Source of the DNA: Ideonella sp. A 288
GTDB lineage: Bacteria > Pseudomonadota > Gammaproteobacteria > Burkholderiales > Burkholderiaceae_C
Reading direction: 5' to 3'
Assembly (NCBI RefSeq): GCF_002198735.1
Contig: NZ_MWLO01000158.1
Coordinates: 21,284-85,283, forward strand
Length of the DNA stretch: 64,000 nucleotides
The translations under genes were made by a program, and so were the position numbers. Below are positions 43,870-53,619 of this stretch, piece by piece; within the stretch, counting starts at the first letter, position 1, and each line of letters begins with the position of its first letter. Below the pieces are notes generated by a model. That model did no database searches, was not told the origin of the DNA, and was given only the letters and a program-made list of their open reading frames with translations.

Positions 43870-44811
43870 ATGACCGCCGTTGCAGCCCCTGCGCCGCAGG
43901 CCCGCAAGCCACTCGAGGAAACGCACGGCCGCTCCGAAGTTTCCTCGCCCCCCCCGGGGGGCGGCGGCGGGCCTTTGCCGCCGCCTGGGGGCCGTCTCAG
44001 CTCGTTCGAGTTCTGGGGCCGGGCGCTGGTGCTGCCGTATCTCGTGGTGTTCCTGGTGTTCGTGCTCTACCCGGTGGGCTACGGACTGTGGCTGGCGCGA
44101 CACCCCGAGAGCTACGTCAAGCTCTTCGACGACCCCATCTTCTTCCGCACCGCCGTCAACACCGTGGTGTTCCTGGTGGTGGCCATCAACCTGAAGATGG
44201 CGGTGGCGCTGGTGCTGTCGGGCTTCTTCATCCGCGAGCGCTGGTGGATCAAGGCGCTGTCGGTGTTGTTCATCCTGCCGTGGGCGGTGCCGTCGATCCC
44301 GACCATCCTGTCGGTGCGCTTCATGCTGAACCCCGAGTGGGGCGTCATCAACAGCCTGATCTTCCGGCTCACCGGACTCGACGGCCCCAACTGGCTGAAC
44401 GACCCGACGCTGGCGCTGAGCTTCTCGATGCTGATGCACATCTGGAAGTCGCTGCCGTTCTGGACGCTCATCCTCATCGCCGGGCGCCTGGCCATCCCGG
44501 GCGAGCAGTACGAGGCCGCATCGGTGGACGGCGCCACCAGCTGGCAGAAGTTCCGCTTCATCACCTGGCCGAGCATGCGCACGCTCTACCTCACGTCCAC
44601 CATCCTGTCGATGATCTGGACGCTGGGCGATTTCAACTCGGTCTATCTGCTCACCGGCGGCGGCCCGGCCGACCTGACGCACGTGCTGGCCACGCTGGGC
44701 ATCCGTTATCTTCGGCTCGATCAGGTCGACCTGGCAATGGCCTCGATCGTCGTCGCGCTGCCGCTGGTGCTGCCCCTCGTCTACTTCATGATGAAGAGGC
44801 TGTCGAAATGA
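43870..44811 (+). CDS. ABC transporter permease 1 (MalF-type)
   Basis: A 313-residue inner-membrane permease with six helices and the EAA loop EQYEAASVDGATSWQKFRFITWP that docks the ATPase. GGAG lies 5 bases before the ATG, supporting this start. Residues about 15-39 are a Pro/Gly-rich stretch encoded by a palindromic repeat, not part of the normal fold, before TM1 (VLPYLVVFLVFVLYPVGYG). Works with the 280-residue permease and the ATPase downstream. Confidence 0.93.
   Translation: MTAVAAPAPQARKPLEETHGRSEVSSPPPGGGGGPLPPPGGRLSSFEFWGRALVLPYLVVFLVFVLYPVGYGLWLARHPESYVKLFDDPIFFRTAVNTVVFLVVAINLKMAVALVLSGFFIRERWWIKALSVLFILPWAVPSIPTILSVRFMLNPEWGVINSLIFRLTGLDGPNWLNDPTLALSFSMLMHIWKSLPFWTLILIAGRLAIPGEQYEAASVDGATSWQKFRFITWPSMRTLYLTSTILSMIWTLGDFNSVYLLTGGGPADLTHVLATLGIRYLRLDQVDLAMASIVVALPLVLPLVYFMMKRLSK
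43914..43985. repeat. palindromic repeat inside the permease 1 coding region
   Basis: CGAGGAAAC (43914-43922) pairs with GTTTCCTCG (43939-43947); then 8 C and 6 G adjoin (43948-43961); then GGCGGCGG (43963-43970) pairs with CCGCCGCC (43978-43985). The G/C-stack layout is that of dispersed intergenic repeats, but here it lies in frame in a gene and encodes a Ser/Pro/Gly-rich linker. Confidence 0.6.
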
Positions 44812-44814
44812 GCC

Positions 44815-44874
44815 CCCACGCTCGCATGCGTTCGCTGCCCCCCGAGGGGGCTGGCCTCCTTGGGACGGCACTGC
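44815..44874. repeat. dispersed repeat between the two permease genes
   Basis: The stretch contains CCCCCC (44838-44843) and GGGGG (44846-44850) around GA, followed by a GGCCTCCTTGGGACGGC segment. It resembles a G/C-rich repeat common between genes in Comamonadaceae-type genomes (recalled, not searched). GGAGG at 44875-44879, the ribosome-binding site of the next gene, abuts its right edge. Confidence 0.55.
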
Positions 44875-44884
44875 GGAGGCCGTC

Positions 44885-45727
44885 ATGAAGTGGAAAGCCG
44901 TCACCACCGAAGCCAAGCTGCTGCTGATCGGCATCCCGGTGTTCCTGTGGACCGTCATCCCGGTCTACCACCTGTTTCTGTTCGCCATCTCCGAGCGCGA
45001 TTCGGCCACCTCGGGCCGGCTGTGGCCGAAGAACCCGACGCTGCAGAACTTCGACATCGTGTTCCGGCAGAAGCACTTCTACCTCGACCACTTCTGGCTG
45101 CAGATGTGGAACTCGGTGGTCATCGCGGTGGCGGTGGCCGCGATCACGCTGTTCATCGCCACCTCGGCGGCCTTCGCCATCAGCCGGCTGAAGGTGCGCG
45201 GCGGCCGCACGGTGATGAACCTGGCCCTGTTCACCTACTTCATCCCGGCGGCCTTCCTGGCCGTGCCCATGTACAAGACCATGGGCAACTACGGCCTGCT
45301 CAACAACCAGTGGTCGCTGATCCTGGCGATGGTGACCATCGCGTCGCCCTACTGCATCTGGGTGCTCAAGCAGGCCAGCGACAAGCTGCCCTGGGAACTG
45401 GACGAGGCGGCGCGCATGGACGGCGCCACGCCGCTGCAGTTGTTCCGGCTGGTGTACCTGCCGCTGATGGTGCCGTCGCTGGTGGCCGTGGGCACCTACT
45501 CGCTGCTGCTGGCCTGGAACGAGTACCTGTACGCCTTCCTGCTGCTGTCCAACGACCGCAGCGTGACGCTGGCGGTGGCGCTGGGCAACTTCCTGTCGGC
45601 CGACGATTCGCCCTGGGAACTGCTGATGACCACCGGCCTGATCTACGCGATGCCGCCCGCGGCCATCTACTACGCCTTCAAGCGCTACATGGTGTCCGGC
45701 CTCACCGCCGGCGCAGTGAAATCATGA
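44885..45727 (+). CDS. ABC transporter permease 2 (MalG-type)
   Basis: A 280-residue inner-membrane permease with six helices and the EAA motif [32 protein letters not shown] is 5 bases before the ATG. It forms the heterodimer channel with permease 1. Its stop overlaps the ATG of a 16-codon open frame, and the ATPase gene begins 50 bases after. Confidence 0.94.
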   Translation: MKWKAVTTEAKLLLIGIPVFLWTVIPVYHLFLFAISERDSATSGRLWPKNPTLQNFDIVFRQKHFYLDHFWLQMWNSVVIAVAVAAITLFIATSAAFAISRLKVRGGRTVMNLALFTYFIPAAFLAVPMYKTMGNYGLLNNQWSLILAMVTIASPYCIWVLKQASDKLPWELDEAARMDGATPLQLFRLVYLPLMVPSLVAVGTYSLLLAWNEYLYAFLLLSNDRSVTLAVALGNFLSADDSPWELLMTTGLIYAMPPAAIYYAFKRYMVSGLTAGAVKS

Positions 45728-45774
45728 CCGACACCACGACCCCCGCGCCCGACCCTCTCGCTCACCAGGCCTAG
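45724..45774 (+). CDS. 16-codon mini-ORF between permease 2 and ATPase
   Basis: ATG overlaps the permease stop (ATGA) and the frame ends in TAG 2 bases before the ATPase start. The peptide would be Thr/Pro/Ala-rich with no recognisable motif. It may carry ribosomes across the gap for coupled translation of the ATPase, or be chance. No own ribosome-binding site is evident. Confidence 0.3.
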   Translation: MTDTTTPAPDPLAHQA

Positions 45775-45776
45775 CC

Positions 45777-46847
<1,071 letters not shown>

Positions 46848-46860
46848 GGCCGCACCCCCC

Positions 46861-47370
46861 ATGTCCTTGCGCGTGGTCGTGATGGGTGTCAGTGGCTGCG
46901 GCAAGAGCACGCTGGGCAAGCGCCTGGCCCGGGCGCTGCGCATCCCGTTCGTCGAAGGCGACGCGCTGCACCCGCCGGCCAACGTGCAGCGCATGGCCGC
47001 CGGCATCGCACTCACCGACGCCGACCGCCAGGGCTGGCTCGAGGCCCTGGCCGACCGCCTGCGCGACGCCCGGCAGGCCGACCGCGGCCTGGTGATCGCC
47101 TGCTCGGCCCTGCGCCGCCGCTACCGCGACATCCTGCGCGACGGCGCCGCCGACGTGCGCTTCGTGCACCTGCACGGCGACCCCGCGGTGCTGGCGCGGC
47201 GCCTGGCCCGCCGTCGAGGACACTACATGCCGGCGTCCTTGCTGCCCAGCCAGCTCGAGACCCTCGAGCCGCCCGGCCCCGACGAGGACGCCATCGCCTT
47301 CGACATCCGCACCCCGCCCGGCCAGATCACCGCCGAGGCCCTCAGGCACCTGCAGACCCCCACGCCATGA
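46861..47370 (+). CDS. gntK: gluconokinase
   Basis: A 169-residue kinase that phosphorylates gluconate to 6-phosphogluconate. P-loop MGVSGCGKST, EGDALHPPANVQRMAAGIALTDADRQGW and CSALRRRYRDILR are diagnostic for the GntK/GntV family, as is HYMPASLLPSQLETLEP. Length fits the family. Its location straight after an importer points to gluconate or an aldonate as cargo. Overlaps the cupin gene by four bases. Confidence 0.95.
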   Translation: MSLRVVVMGVSGCGKSTLGKRLARALRIPFVEGDALHPPANVQRMAAGIALTDADRQGWLEALADRLRDARQADRGLVIACSALRRRYRDILRDGAADVRFVHLHGDPAVLARRLARRRGHYMPASLLPSQLETLEPPGPDEDAIAFDIRTPPGQITAEALRHLQTPTP

Positions 47371-47759
47371 ACGCCACCGACAGCTTCACCCAGGTCATCC
47401 TCTTCACCGACACCGACGGCCGCGCGCGCTTCCGCGAGCAGGCCATCGCGCTGACCGAGGGCAAGCCGGCGGCGCGGCTGTCGCCGCTGATGCCCAGCGG
47501 CGGCATGCAGTTGCGCCGCAGCCCACCGGGCTTTCGCAGCGAGTTCCATTGCACGGGCGATCCGCAATGGGTGTTCATCCTGGGCGGCCAGATGGAAATC
47601 AGCCTGCAGGACGGCAGTTCACGGGTGTTCTCGCCGGGCGAGCACTTCTATTCGGCCGACACGCTGCCCGCGGGCGCCACGTTCGATCCGGCGGTGCATG
47701 GCCATTGGAGCCGCCAGGTCGGGCCCGATCCGCTCGTCACGCTGTTCGTCCGCGCCTAG
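47367..47759 (+). CDS. small cupin protein
   Basis: A 130-residue single-domain cupin. The core WVFILGGQMEISLQDGSSRVFSPGEHFYSADT matches cupin motif 1 only partly: the usual HxH is replaced, so metal binding is uncertain. It overlaps gntK by four bases and precedes the regulator. Cupins in sugar operons can be isomerases or sensors; none is assignable here. Confidence 0.75.
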   Translation: MNATDSFTQVILFTDTDGRARFREQAIALTEGKPAARLSPLMPSGGMQLRRSPPGFRSEFHCTGDPQWVFILGGQMEISLQDGSSRVFSPGEHFYSADTLPAGATFDPAVHGHWSRQVGPDPLVTLFVRA

Positions 47760-47769
47760 GGCCATCACC

Positions 47770-48540
47770 ATGGCCGTGAAGAACATGCTCGGCAACACCC
47801 TCGACCAGCTGGGCGAGGCCATCGTTTCTGGGCGCTATCTTCCAGGGGCCTCGCTGCCGCCCGAGCCGATGCTGTGCGAGGAATACGGCATCAGCCGCAC
47901 GGTGGTGCGCGAGGCCGTCAAATCGCTGGTGGCCAAGGGCCTGCTGATCACCGGCCCGAAACTGGGCACCCGCGTGCTGCCCTCGGACGACTGGAACTGG
48001 TTCGACCCCGACGTGGTGGCGTGGCAATCGAGGGCCGGGCTGACGCGCGAGTTCCTGCGCGACTTGCAGGAACTGCGCCGAGTGATCGAACCGGCCGGGG
48101 TGCGCCTGGCCGCCGAGCGCGCCACCGCCGCCGACCTCGCCGACATCGAGACCGCCTACGCCGGCATGAAGCACGCCATCGAGCAAGGCGGCGACTACGT
48201 GGCCCACGACCTGCGCTTCCACCAGGGCCTGCTGCGCGCCTGCCACAACCGCATGGTGGTGCAGATGAGCAAGGCGCTGGGCGCGCTGCTGCGCACCAGC
48301 TTCGAGATCTCGACCTCGCGCCCCGACGGCCCGGCCAGTTCGCTGCCGCTGCACCGCGCGGTGCTCGATGCTGTGATCGCCCGCGACCCCAAAAAAGCCG
48401 AGCGCGCCAGCCTGCTGCTGATCGACGGCGCGCAGGACGACATCGAGCAGGTGCTGGCCTCGCGCCGCAAGCTGCCGTCGCTGAGCATGCCAGCGCTGCC
48501 GTTGAAGGGTTCGCGCGTGCCGGCCTCGCGTAAGGATTGA
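47770..48540 (+). CDS. GntR-family (FCD) regulator, DgoR-like
   Basis: A 256-residue repressor-type protein. Winged helix LGEAIVSGRYLPGASLPPEPMLCEEYGISRTVVREAVKSLVAKGLL, then WNWFDPDVVAW, a segment typical of DgoR-type regulators of aldonate use, and an FCD ligand domain with HDLRFHQGLLRACHN and LHRAVLDAVI. Last gene of the ABC-gntK operon, so it probably responds to the imported acid. The 18-bp motif at 41281 and 42343 is its likely target. ATG 47770 chosen by family start. Confidence 0.9.
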   Translation: MAVKNMLGNTLDQLGEAIVSGRYLPGASLPPEPMLCEEYGISRTVVREAVKSLVAKGLLITGPKLGTRVLPSDDWNWFDPDVVAWQSRAGLTREFLRDLQELRRVIEPAGVRLAAERATAADLADIETAYAGMKHAIEQGGDYVAHDLRFHQGLLRACHNRMVVQMSKALGALLRTSFEISTSRPDGPASSLPLHRAVLDAVIARDPKKAERASLLLIDGAQDDIEQVLASRRKLPSLSMPALPLKGSRVPASRKD

Positions 48541-48619
48541 GCGGCCGCGAGAGACCGCCAGCATTCGAAGGACGGCTTGCCCTTCACCGCAACGGCAGCC
48601 TGCACCGGCCCGCCACTCT

Positions 48620-49702
48620 TCAGAACGAGGTGCGCACGCCTGCCTGATACATCGACTTCTGGGCGATGTAGTCCTTCAGCCCGCCGGTGGCGAAGTAGCC
48701 GCTGGCATAGAGCATGGTGCTCTTCGACAGGTAGTACCAGCCACCGATGGCCAGCTTGCCCAGGTTGTCCGAGGCACCGGCCGCGCCTTGGTAGCGCAGG
48801 CGCGTGTAGTTGGCGGCCAGGCGGGCCAGGCCGCCCACCGGCACCTCGACGCCAATGGTGGCGCCGTCGATGGTGTCGGCCGTGAAGGTGCGGCTGCCGG
48901 TGACCACCAGGTTCGACACGCCCGAGGCCGCGCCGTTGCTGCTGCCCAGCGCCAGGTCGCTGTTGTGCTGCATGCCGGCCATTAGCTTGAAAGCGCCAAA
49001 GTCGTAGTTGGCCGAGGCCGACAGCGACTTGTTGATGGCGCTGCCCGTGCTGCGCGACTTGTTCCATTCGTAGGTGGCGCCCAGGTACAACGGGCCGCTG
49101 GCGTACACACCGCGCAGGCCGGTGAAGTTGTCGGTGGTGTTCTCGCCGAAGCCGTATTGCGCGGCCAGCGTCACTGGCCCCAGCGCCGAGGTCTGGAGCT
49201 GGATGATGTTGTCGACACGCGATGCGTTCAGAAACAACGGCAGGTTCTTGCCGGCGTTGGTGACCGAAGTGGTCGGGTTGTAGGCCATCGCGTTGCCGTA
49301 GGGATTGCCTTGGCCAACGACGGTGTCGCTCAGCACGTACTGGCGACCAATGCGCAGTTCGCCCAGAGCGGTGGCGCTCAGCGACACAAAGGCCTGGCGC
49401 CCGAAGGCGCGGCCGCCCTGCCCGAAGGCGCCGGTGTCGACCAGCACGCCGCTTTCCAGCCACGCGCCGGCACGCATGCCGCCGCCCAGGTCTTCAGTGG
49501 TGCGCACACCCCAACGCGAGCCGTTGGCGCCGTTGGCGGTGCCATCCGTCAGGGCGGTGAGGCCGCTGCCACCCGACTTGCTGCCGGCCGAGTAGTGATT
49601 GAGGTTCAGGTCGAGCAGGCCGAACAGCGTGACGTTGGACTGCGCCTGTGCCGCACCGCACAGGGCCAGCAGCGCTGCCGGCAGGATCTTCGAGTGCTTC
49701 AT
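48620..49702 (-). CDS. Gram-negative porin (Burkholderiales type)
   Basis: A 360-residue outer-membrane porin. Signal peptide ends near residue 20 (AQA, QSN). The first strand is SNVTLFGLLDLNLNHY and the last ends YQAGVRTSF with terminal Phe, both standard for porin family 4. Loop region GAFGQGGRAFGRQAFVSL is typical. It is the last co-oriented gene of the galacturonate operon and may pass uronates, 112 bases after the lactonase gene, though an own promoter is possible. Confidence 0.9.
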   Translation of the reverse strand: MKHSKILPAALLALCGAAQAQSNVTLFGLLDLNLNHYSAGSKSGGSGLTALTDGTANGANGSRWGVRTTEDLGGGMRAGAWLESGVLVDTGAFGQGGRAFGRQAFVSLSATALGELRIGRQYVLSDTVVGQGNPYGNAMAYNPTTSVTNAGKNLPLFLNASRVDNIIQLQTSALGPVTLAAQYGFGENTTDNFTGLRGVYASGPLYLGATYEWNKSRSTGSAINKSLSASANYDFGAFKLMAGMQHNSDLALGSSNGAASGVSNLVVTGSRTFTADTIDGATIGVEVPVGGLARLAANYTRLRYQGAAGASDNLGKLAIGGWYYLSKSTMLYASGYFATGGLKDYIAQKSMYQAGVRTSF

Positions 49703-49813
49703 GGGGGTTCCTTTGGAGAGACGGATGCGGACCACGACAACCCGGTGGTCCTGCGGGGATCGAGCCGTGTCAGGTCATGACGCGGATGTGGCGTGTGTGC
49801 ATGGTCCGGTGCG

Positions 49814-50851
49814 TCATGTCGCGCCCCTGGTGTTGACATACATCGCGTACAGGGAACGGCTGCTCGCCATGTAGAGGCGGTTGTTCTTGGCACCACCGAA
49901 AGTCAGGTTGGCGCAGCGCTCCGGCAGTGCGATGAATCCGATCGGGATGCCGCCGGGGTTGAACACCATCACACCGTCGAGATCGGCCGAGCACGCGCCG
50001 CTTCGACCGTCGCTGCCCCAGCCGCACCACAGATTGCCGTCGATGTCGACGCAGATGCCGTCGAGCGCACCGGCGCCGTTGGCGTCGACCACCCGGGTCT
50101 TGTTCGACAGCTTGGCCCCGTCGACGTCGTAGCGCCAGACCACTCGGCTCGGTACCGCACGCGACTCGACGATGTAGAGCCACTTCTCGTCGGGCGAAAA
50201 CGCCAGCCCGTTGGGACCGGCCAGCGCCGCAGTGACCAAGGTCAGCGCGCCGTCGGGTGCCCATCGGTACACCGAATGCGGCAGTTCGGCTGTGGCCCTG
50301 TCGCCCTCCCAGTCGCCGTCGATGCCGAAGCTGGGATCGGTGAACCAGACCGACCCATCGGTCTTGCAGACGATGTCGTTCGGCGAATTCAGGCGCTTGC
50401 CGTCGAAGCAATCGGCCAGCACCGTGACCTTGCCGTCGAACTCGGTGCGGGTGACACTGCGTGTGAGGTGCTCACAAGTGAGCAACCGGCCCTGGCGGTC
50501 GCGTGTGTTGCCATTGGCGAAGTTGGACGGCTGCCGGAACACCCCCCAGGCACCCGTGACCTCGTCATAGCGCATGATGCGGTTGTTCGGCACATCGCTG
50601 ACCAGGACATAGCGGCCGGCGGGAAAGCACACCGGCCCTTCGGCCCATCGCATGCCGCCGCCCAGCCGCTCGACCGAGCTGCTGTACAGCCGGTATCTGG
50701 CAAAGCTGGGGTCGAGGATCTTCACCGCGGGGTCGGGGTAGCGCGTGCTGGGCTTGAAGTCCGGCCATCGATCCCGGGTCGTGGCGTCGCCAACATCCGG
50801 ACCACCTGATGCAGATCCATCCGGGCGGGCTGCAGGGTTGCGTGAAAACAT
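49814..50851 (-). CDS. SMP-30/gluconolactonase family lactonase
   Basis: A 345-residue six-bladed propeller lactonase. Metal ligands are visible: Glu in WAEGPVCF, Asn in LNSPNDIV, Asn in AGPNGLAFSPDEK, Asp in GALDGICVDIDGN. In this operon the likely job is to open galactaro- or glucaro-lactone made by uronate dehydrogenase. The N-terminal 35 residues are low in structure; start is uncertain. One base separates it from the pyk stop. Confidence 0.88.
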   Translation of the reverse strand: MFSRNPAARPDGSASGGPDVGDATTRDRWPDFKPSTRYPDPAVKILDPSFARYRLYSSSVERLGGGMRWAEGPVCFPAGRYVLVSDVPNNRIMRYDEVTGAWGVFRQPSNFANGNTRDRQGRLLTCEHLTRSVTRTEFDGKVTVLADCFDGKRLNSPNDIVCKTDGSVWFTDPSFGIDGDWEGDRATAELPHSVYRWAPDGALTLVTAALAGPNGLAFSPDEKWLYIVESRAVPSRVVWRYDVDGAKLSNKTRVVDANGAGALDGICVDIDGNLWCGWGSDGRSGACSADLDGVMVFNPGGIPIGFIALPERCANLTFGGAKNNRLYMASSRSLYAMYVNTRGAT

Positions 50852-50852
50852 G

Positions 50853-52277
50853 TCAATCGACCCGAGCGATGTGCAGGAGGTTGGTCGACCCTGGGCTGCC
50901 GAAAGGAATCCCGGCCGCGATGACGAGTGTCTGGCCCGGGGTGGCGAAGCCCAGCCTCACTGCGGCGGCAACAGCCTCCTCGGTCATCTCGGCGATGCTC
51001 GTCACGTCGCGGCACAGCACCGGGTTCACGCCCCACACCAGCGCCAGTCGGCGGGCTGTTTCGCGGCGAGGCGTCATGCCGAGGATGGCCGCACGTGGTC
51101 GCTCGCGCGCCATGCGCAGTGCGGACGAACCGGAGCTCGTATAGGCCACCATGGCTGCTACCTCGAGCAACCCGGCCACCGATCGCGCCGCCCAGCCGAC
51201 CGCGTCTGCGATGTTCGCCGCTGGAGCGGTGTGCGAGGCGTCGATGGCCGCACGGTAATGCGGGTCGGCTTCGGTCTGCGCGACGATGCGGTCCATCATG
51301 GTGACCGCCTCCACCGGATAGCGGCCCGATGCCGATTCGGCGGACAGCATCACCGCATCGGCGCCGTCGTAGATCGCCGTGGCCACGTCCGACGCCTCGG
51401 CGCGGGTGGGCACCGGCGCACTCACCATCGACTCGAGCATCTGCGTGGCGACGATGACGGGTTTGCCGAGCCGGCGACATTCGCGCACGATGCGCTTTTG
51501 GATCGCCGGCACCTGCTCGGCAGGAAGCTCGACCCCGAGGTCGCCGCGCGCCACCATCACCGCATCGGTGACCTCGAGGATCTCGTCCAGACAGGCCATC
51601 GCCGCAGGCTTCTCCAGCTTGGCGACGATGCCAGCTCGGTCCTGCACGATCTGCTTGATGTCGATGATGTCCTGCGCGCGCTGCACGAACGAGACCGCGA
51701 CCCAGTCGACGCCCAGCGCCAACCCGAAGTCGAGGTCAGCCCGGTCCTTGGACGTCAGCGCCGACAGTGGCAGCACCACATCGGGAACGTTCACGCCCTT
51801 GCGGTCGGACAGCGTGCCGCCGTTGACGACCCGGGTGTCGGCAAAGTCGGCCCCGCAGGACACCACCTTCAGGCGCAGGCGGCCGTCGTCGAGCAGCAGC
51901 TCGGCGCCCCGCGTGAGCGCGGCAAAGATCTCGGGATGCGGCAAGGCCACCCGGTTGGCATTGCCGGGCTGGTCGCGCCGCAAATCGAGCCGGAAGTCGG
52001 CGCCCTCGACGAGCTTCACCGATCCGTCGGCGAAGGTTCCGACGCGCAGCTTCGGTCCTTGCAGATCCAGCAGCACGCCGATCGACCGGCCCAGGTCGGA
52101 CTCGATGCGCCGGATCAGGTTCAGCCGCTGCTCGTGGTCGGCGTGCGTGCCGTGGCTGAAGTTCAGCCTGAAGACATCTGCCCCGGCGCGCACCAGGGCT
52201 TCGATGGTTGCGCGGTCGGTGCTGGCCGGGCCCAGCGTGGCGACGATCTTGGCGTTGGAGGGGCGCTTCTGCATCAT
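50853..52277 (-). CDS. pyk: pyruvate kinase
   Basis: A 474-residue enzyme converting phosphoenolpyruvate and ADP to pyruvate and ATP. Motifs: KIVATLGPAS, RLNFSHG, active-site Lys region KLEKPAAM (typical IAKIE), MVARGDLGVELP, ATQMLESM, RAEASDVATAIYDGADAVMLSAESASGRYP. Its start overlaps the glycerate-kinase stop by four bases. A dedicated copy inside a galactarate operon fits the flux from 2-phosphoglycerate. Length equals family. Confidence 0.95.
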   Translation of the reverse strand: MMQKRPSNAKIVATLGPASTDRATIEALVRAGADVFRLNFSHGTHADHEQRLNLIRRIESDLGRSIGVLLDLQGPKLRVGTFADGSVKLVEGADFRLDLRRDQPGNANRVALPHPEIFAALTRGAELLLDDGRLRLKVVSCGADFADTRVVNGGTLSDRKGVNVPDVVLPLSALTSKDRADLDFGLALGVDWVAVSFVQRAQDIIDIKQIVQDRAGIVAKLEKPAAMACLDEILEVTDAVMVARGDLGVELPAEQVPAIQKRIVRECRRLGKPVIVATQMLESMVSAPVPTRAEASDVATAIYDGADAVMLSAESASGRYPVEAVTMMDRIVAQTEADPHYRAAIDASHTAPAANIADAVGWAARSVAGLLEVAAMVAYTSSGSSALRMARERPRAAILGMTPRRETARRLALVWGVNPVLCRDVTSIAEMTEEAVAAAVRLGFATPGQTLVIAAGIPFGSPGSTNLLHIARVD

Positions 52278-53560
52278 GGGGCTTTCCTTGGCGCCGCATC
52301 GATGACGATGGCGCGGAAGTCGTTCACATTGGTCAGCGTGGGCCCGGTGACCACCGAGTCGCCCAGCGCCTGAAAGAAGCCATGGCCGTCGTTGCGGTCC
52401 AGGCTGACGCAGGGGTCGATGCCGAGCGACCAGGCGCGCGCTAGCGTGTCGGGTGCGAGCACCGCACCAGCGATCGCCTCGGCACCATCGACACCGTCGG
52501 TGTCGCCGGCCAGCGCATGCACGCCGCCGAGTCCGCGCAGGGCGATGCCCAGAGACAGCAGGAATTCGACGTTGCGACCGCCTCGGCCACTGCCCTTCAG
52601 GGTCACGGTGGTCTCGCCGCCCGACAGCAGCACGCAGGGTGCGGCGAATGGCTGCCCGCGCGCAGCGACCTGGCGCACGATGCCGGCGAGCGACTTGCCC
52701 AGCTCGCGCGACTCGCCCTCCAGGCTATCCCCCAGGATGTGCGTCACAAGGCCTGCCCCGCGGGCGATCTCAGCCGCCGCTTCGAGCGATCTCTGCGGCG
52801 CGGAGATGATGCGCAGGTCCGCGCCGCGCAGGCGGCTGTCGCCCGGTTTGACCGACTCGCCCGCGCCGCTGGTCAGCAGGGTTCTTGCCGCCGGCGAAGG
52901 CCCGATGCCGTAGCGGTCGATGATTGCCAGCGCGTCGCTGCAGGTGGTCGGGTCGGGCACGGTCGGTCCGGACGCGATGTCGATGGGGCCATCGGCCGGA
53001 ACGTCGGAGATGAGCAGCGTGACCAGCCTGGCCGGATGACAGGCGGCGCCCAGCCTGCCGCCCTTGATGGACGAAAGGTGCCGCCGCACACAGTTCATTT
53101 CCGAGATGCTGGCGCCGCTGACCAGCAGCGCGGCATTGATGGCCCGTTTGTCGGCCAGGGTCAGCCCCTCGGCCGGCGCCACCAGCAGCGAAGAACCGCC
53201 CCCGGAGATCAGCGCGATAACGAGGTCGTCTTCGCTGAGCCCGCAGACCAGTTGCCTGATGCGCCGGGTCGCGAGCAGGCCCGCTTCGTCGGGAACAGGG
53301 TGTGCGGCCTGCACGATCTCGATCCGCCGACACGGCCGCTCGTGGCCGTACTGCGTCACGACAAGGCCCGCCAAGGGGCCGGCCCAGTGGTCTTCGAACA
53401 CTCGCGCCATCTCGGCCGATGCTTTGCCTGCACCGATGACGATGGTTCGTCCCTTCGGCGGCGCCGGCAGGTGCGGCGGCAGACACCGCGCGGGCTGCGC
53501 CGCCGCGATCGCGGCGTCGAACATGGCGCGCAGCAGCGGCCGGCGATCGATCTCGTTCAT
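52274..53560 (-). CDS. glycerate 2-kinase (MOFRL family)
   Basis: A 428-residue MOFRL-type kinase that makes 2-phosphoglycerate from glycerate. Signature parts: VIGAGKASAEMA, ALISGGGSSLLVAP, NCVRRHLSSIKGGRLG and C-terminal LSGGETTVTLKGSGRGGRNVEF with DTDGVDG. Older names are TtuD or hydroxypyruvate reductase; GckA-type function fits. Follows the GarR reductase gene by 60 bases and couples to pyk. It closes the tartronate-semialdehyde branch. Confidence 0.92.
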   Translation of the reverse strand: MNEIDRRPLLRAMFDAAIAAAQPARCLPPHLPAPPKGRTIVIGAGKASAEMARVFEDHWAGPLAGLVVTQYGHERPCRRIEIVQAAHPVPDEAGLLATRRIRQLVCGLSEDDLVIALISGGGSSLLVAPAEGLTLADKRAINAALLVSGASISEMNCVRRHLSSIKGGRLGAACHPARLVTLLISDVPADGPIDIASGPTVPDPTTCSDALAIIDRYGIGPSPAARTLLTSGAGESVKPGDSRLRGADLRIISAPQRSLEAAAEIARGAGLVTHILGDSLEGESRELGKSLAGIVRQVAARGQPFAAPCVLLSGGETTVTLKGSGRGGRNVEFLLSLGIALRGLGGVHALAGDTDGVDGAEAIAGAVLAPDTLARAWSLGIDPCVSLDRNDGHGFFQALGDSVVTGPTLTNVNDFRAIVIDAAPRKAP

Positions 53561-53619
53561 GGAGCGTGTCTTGGTTGGGAGTGCGCAGGACGCAGTGGTG
53601 CCGAGACGGCCTGCTCGGC

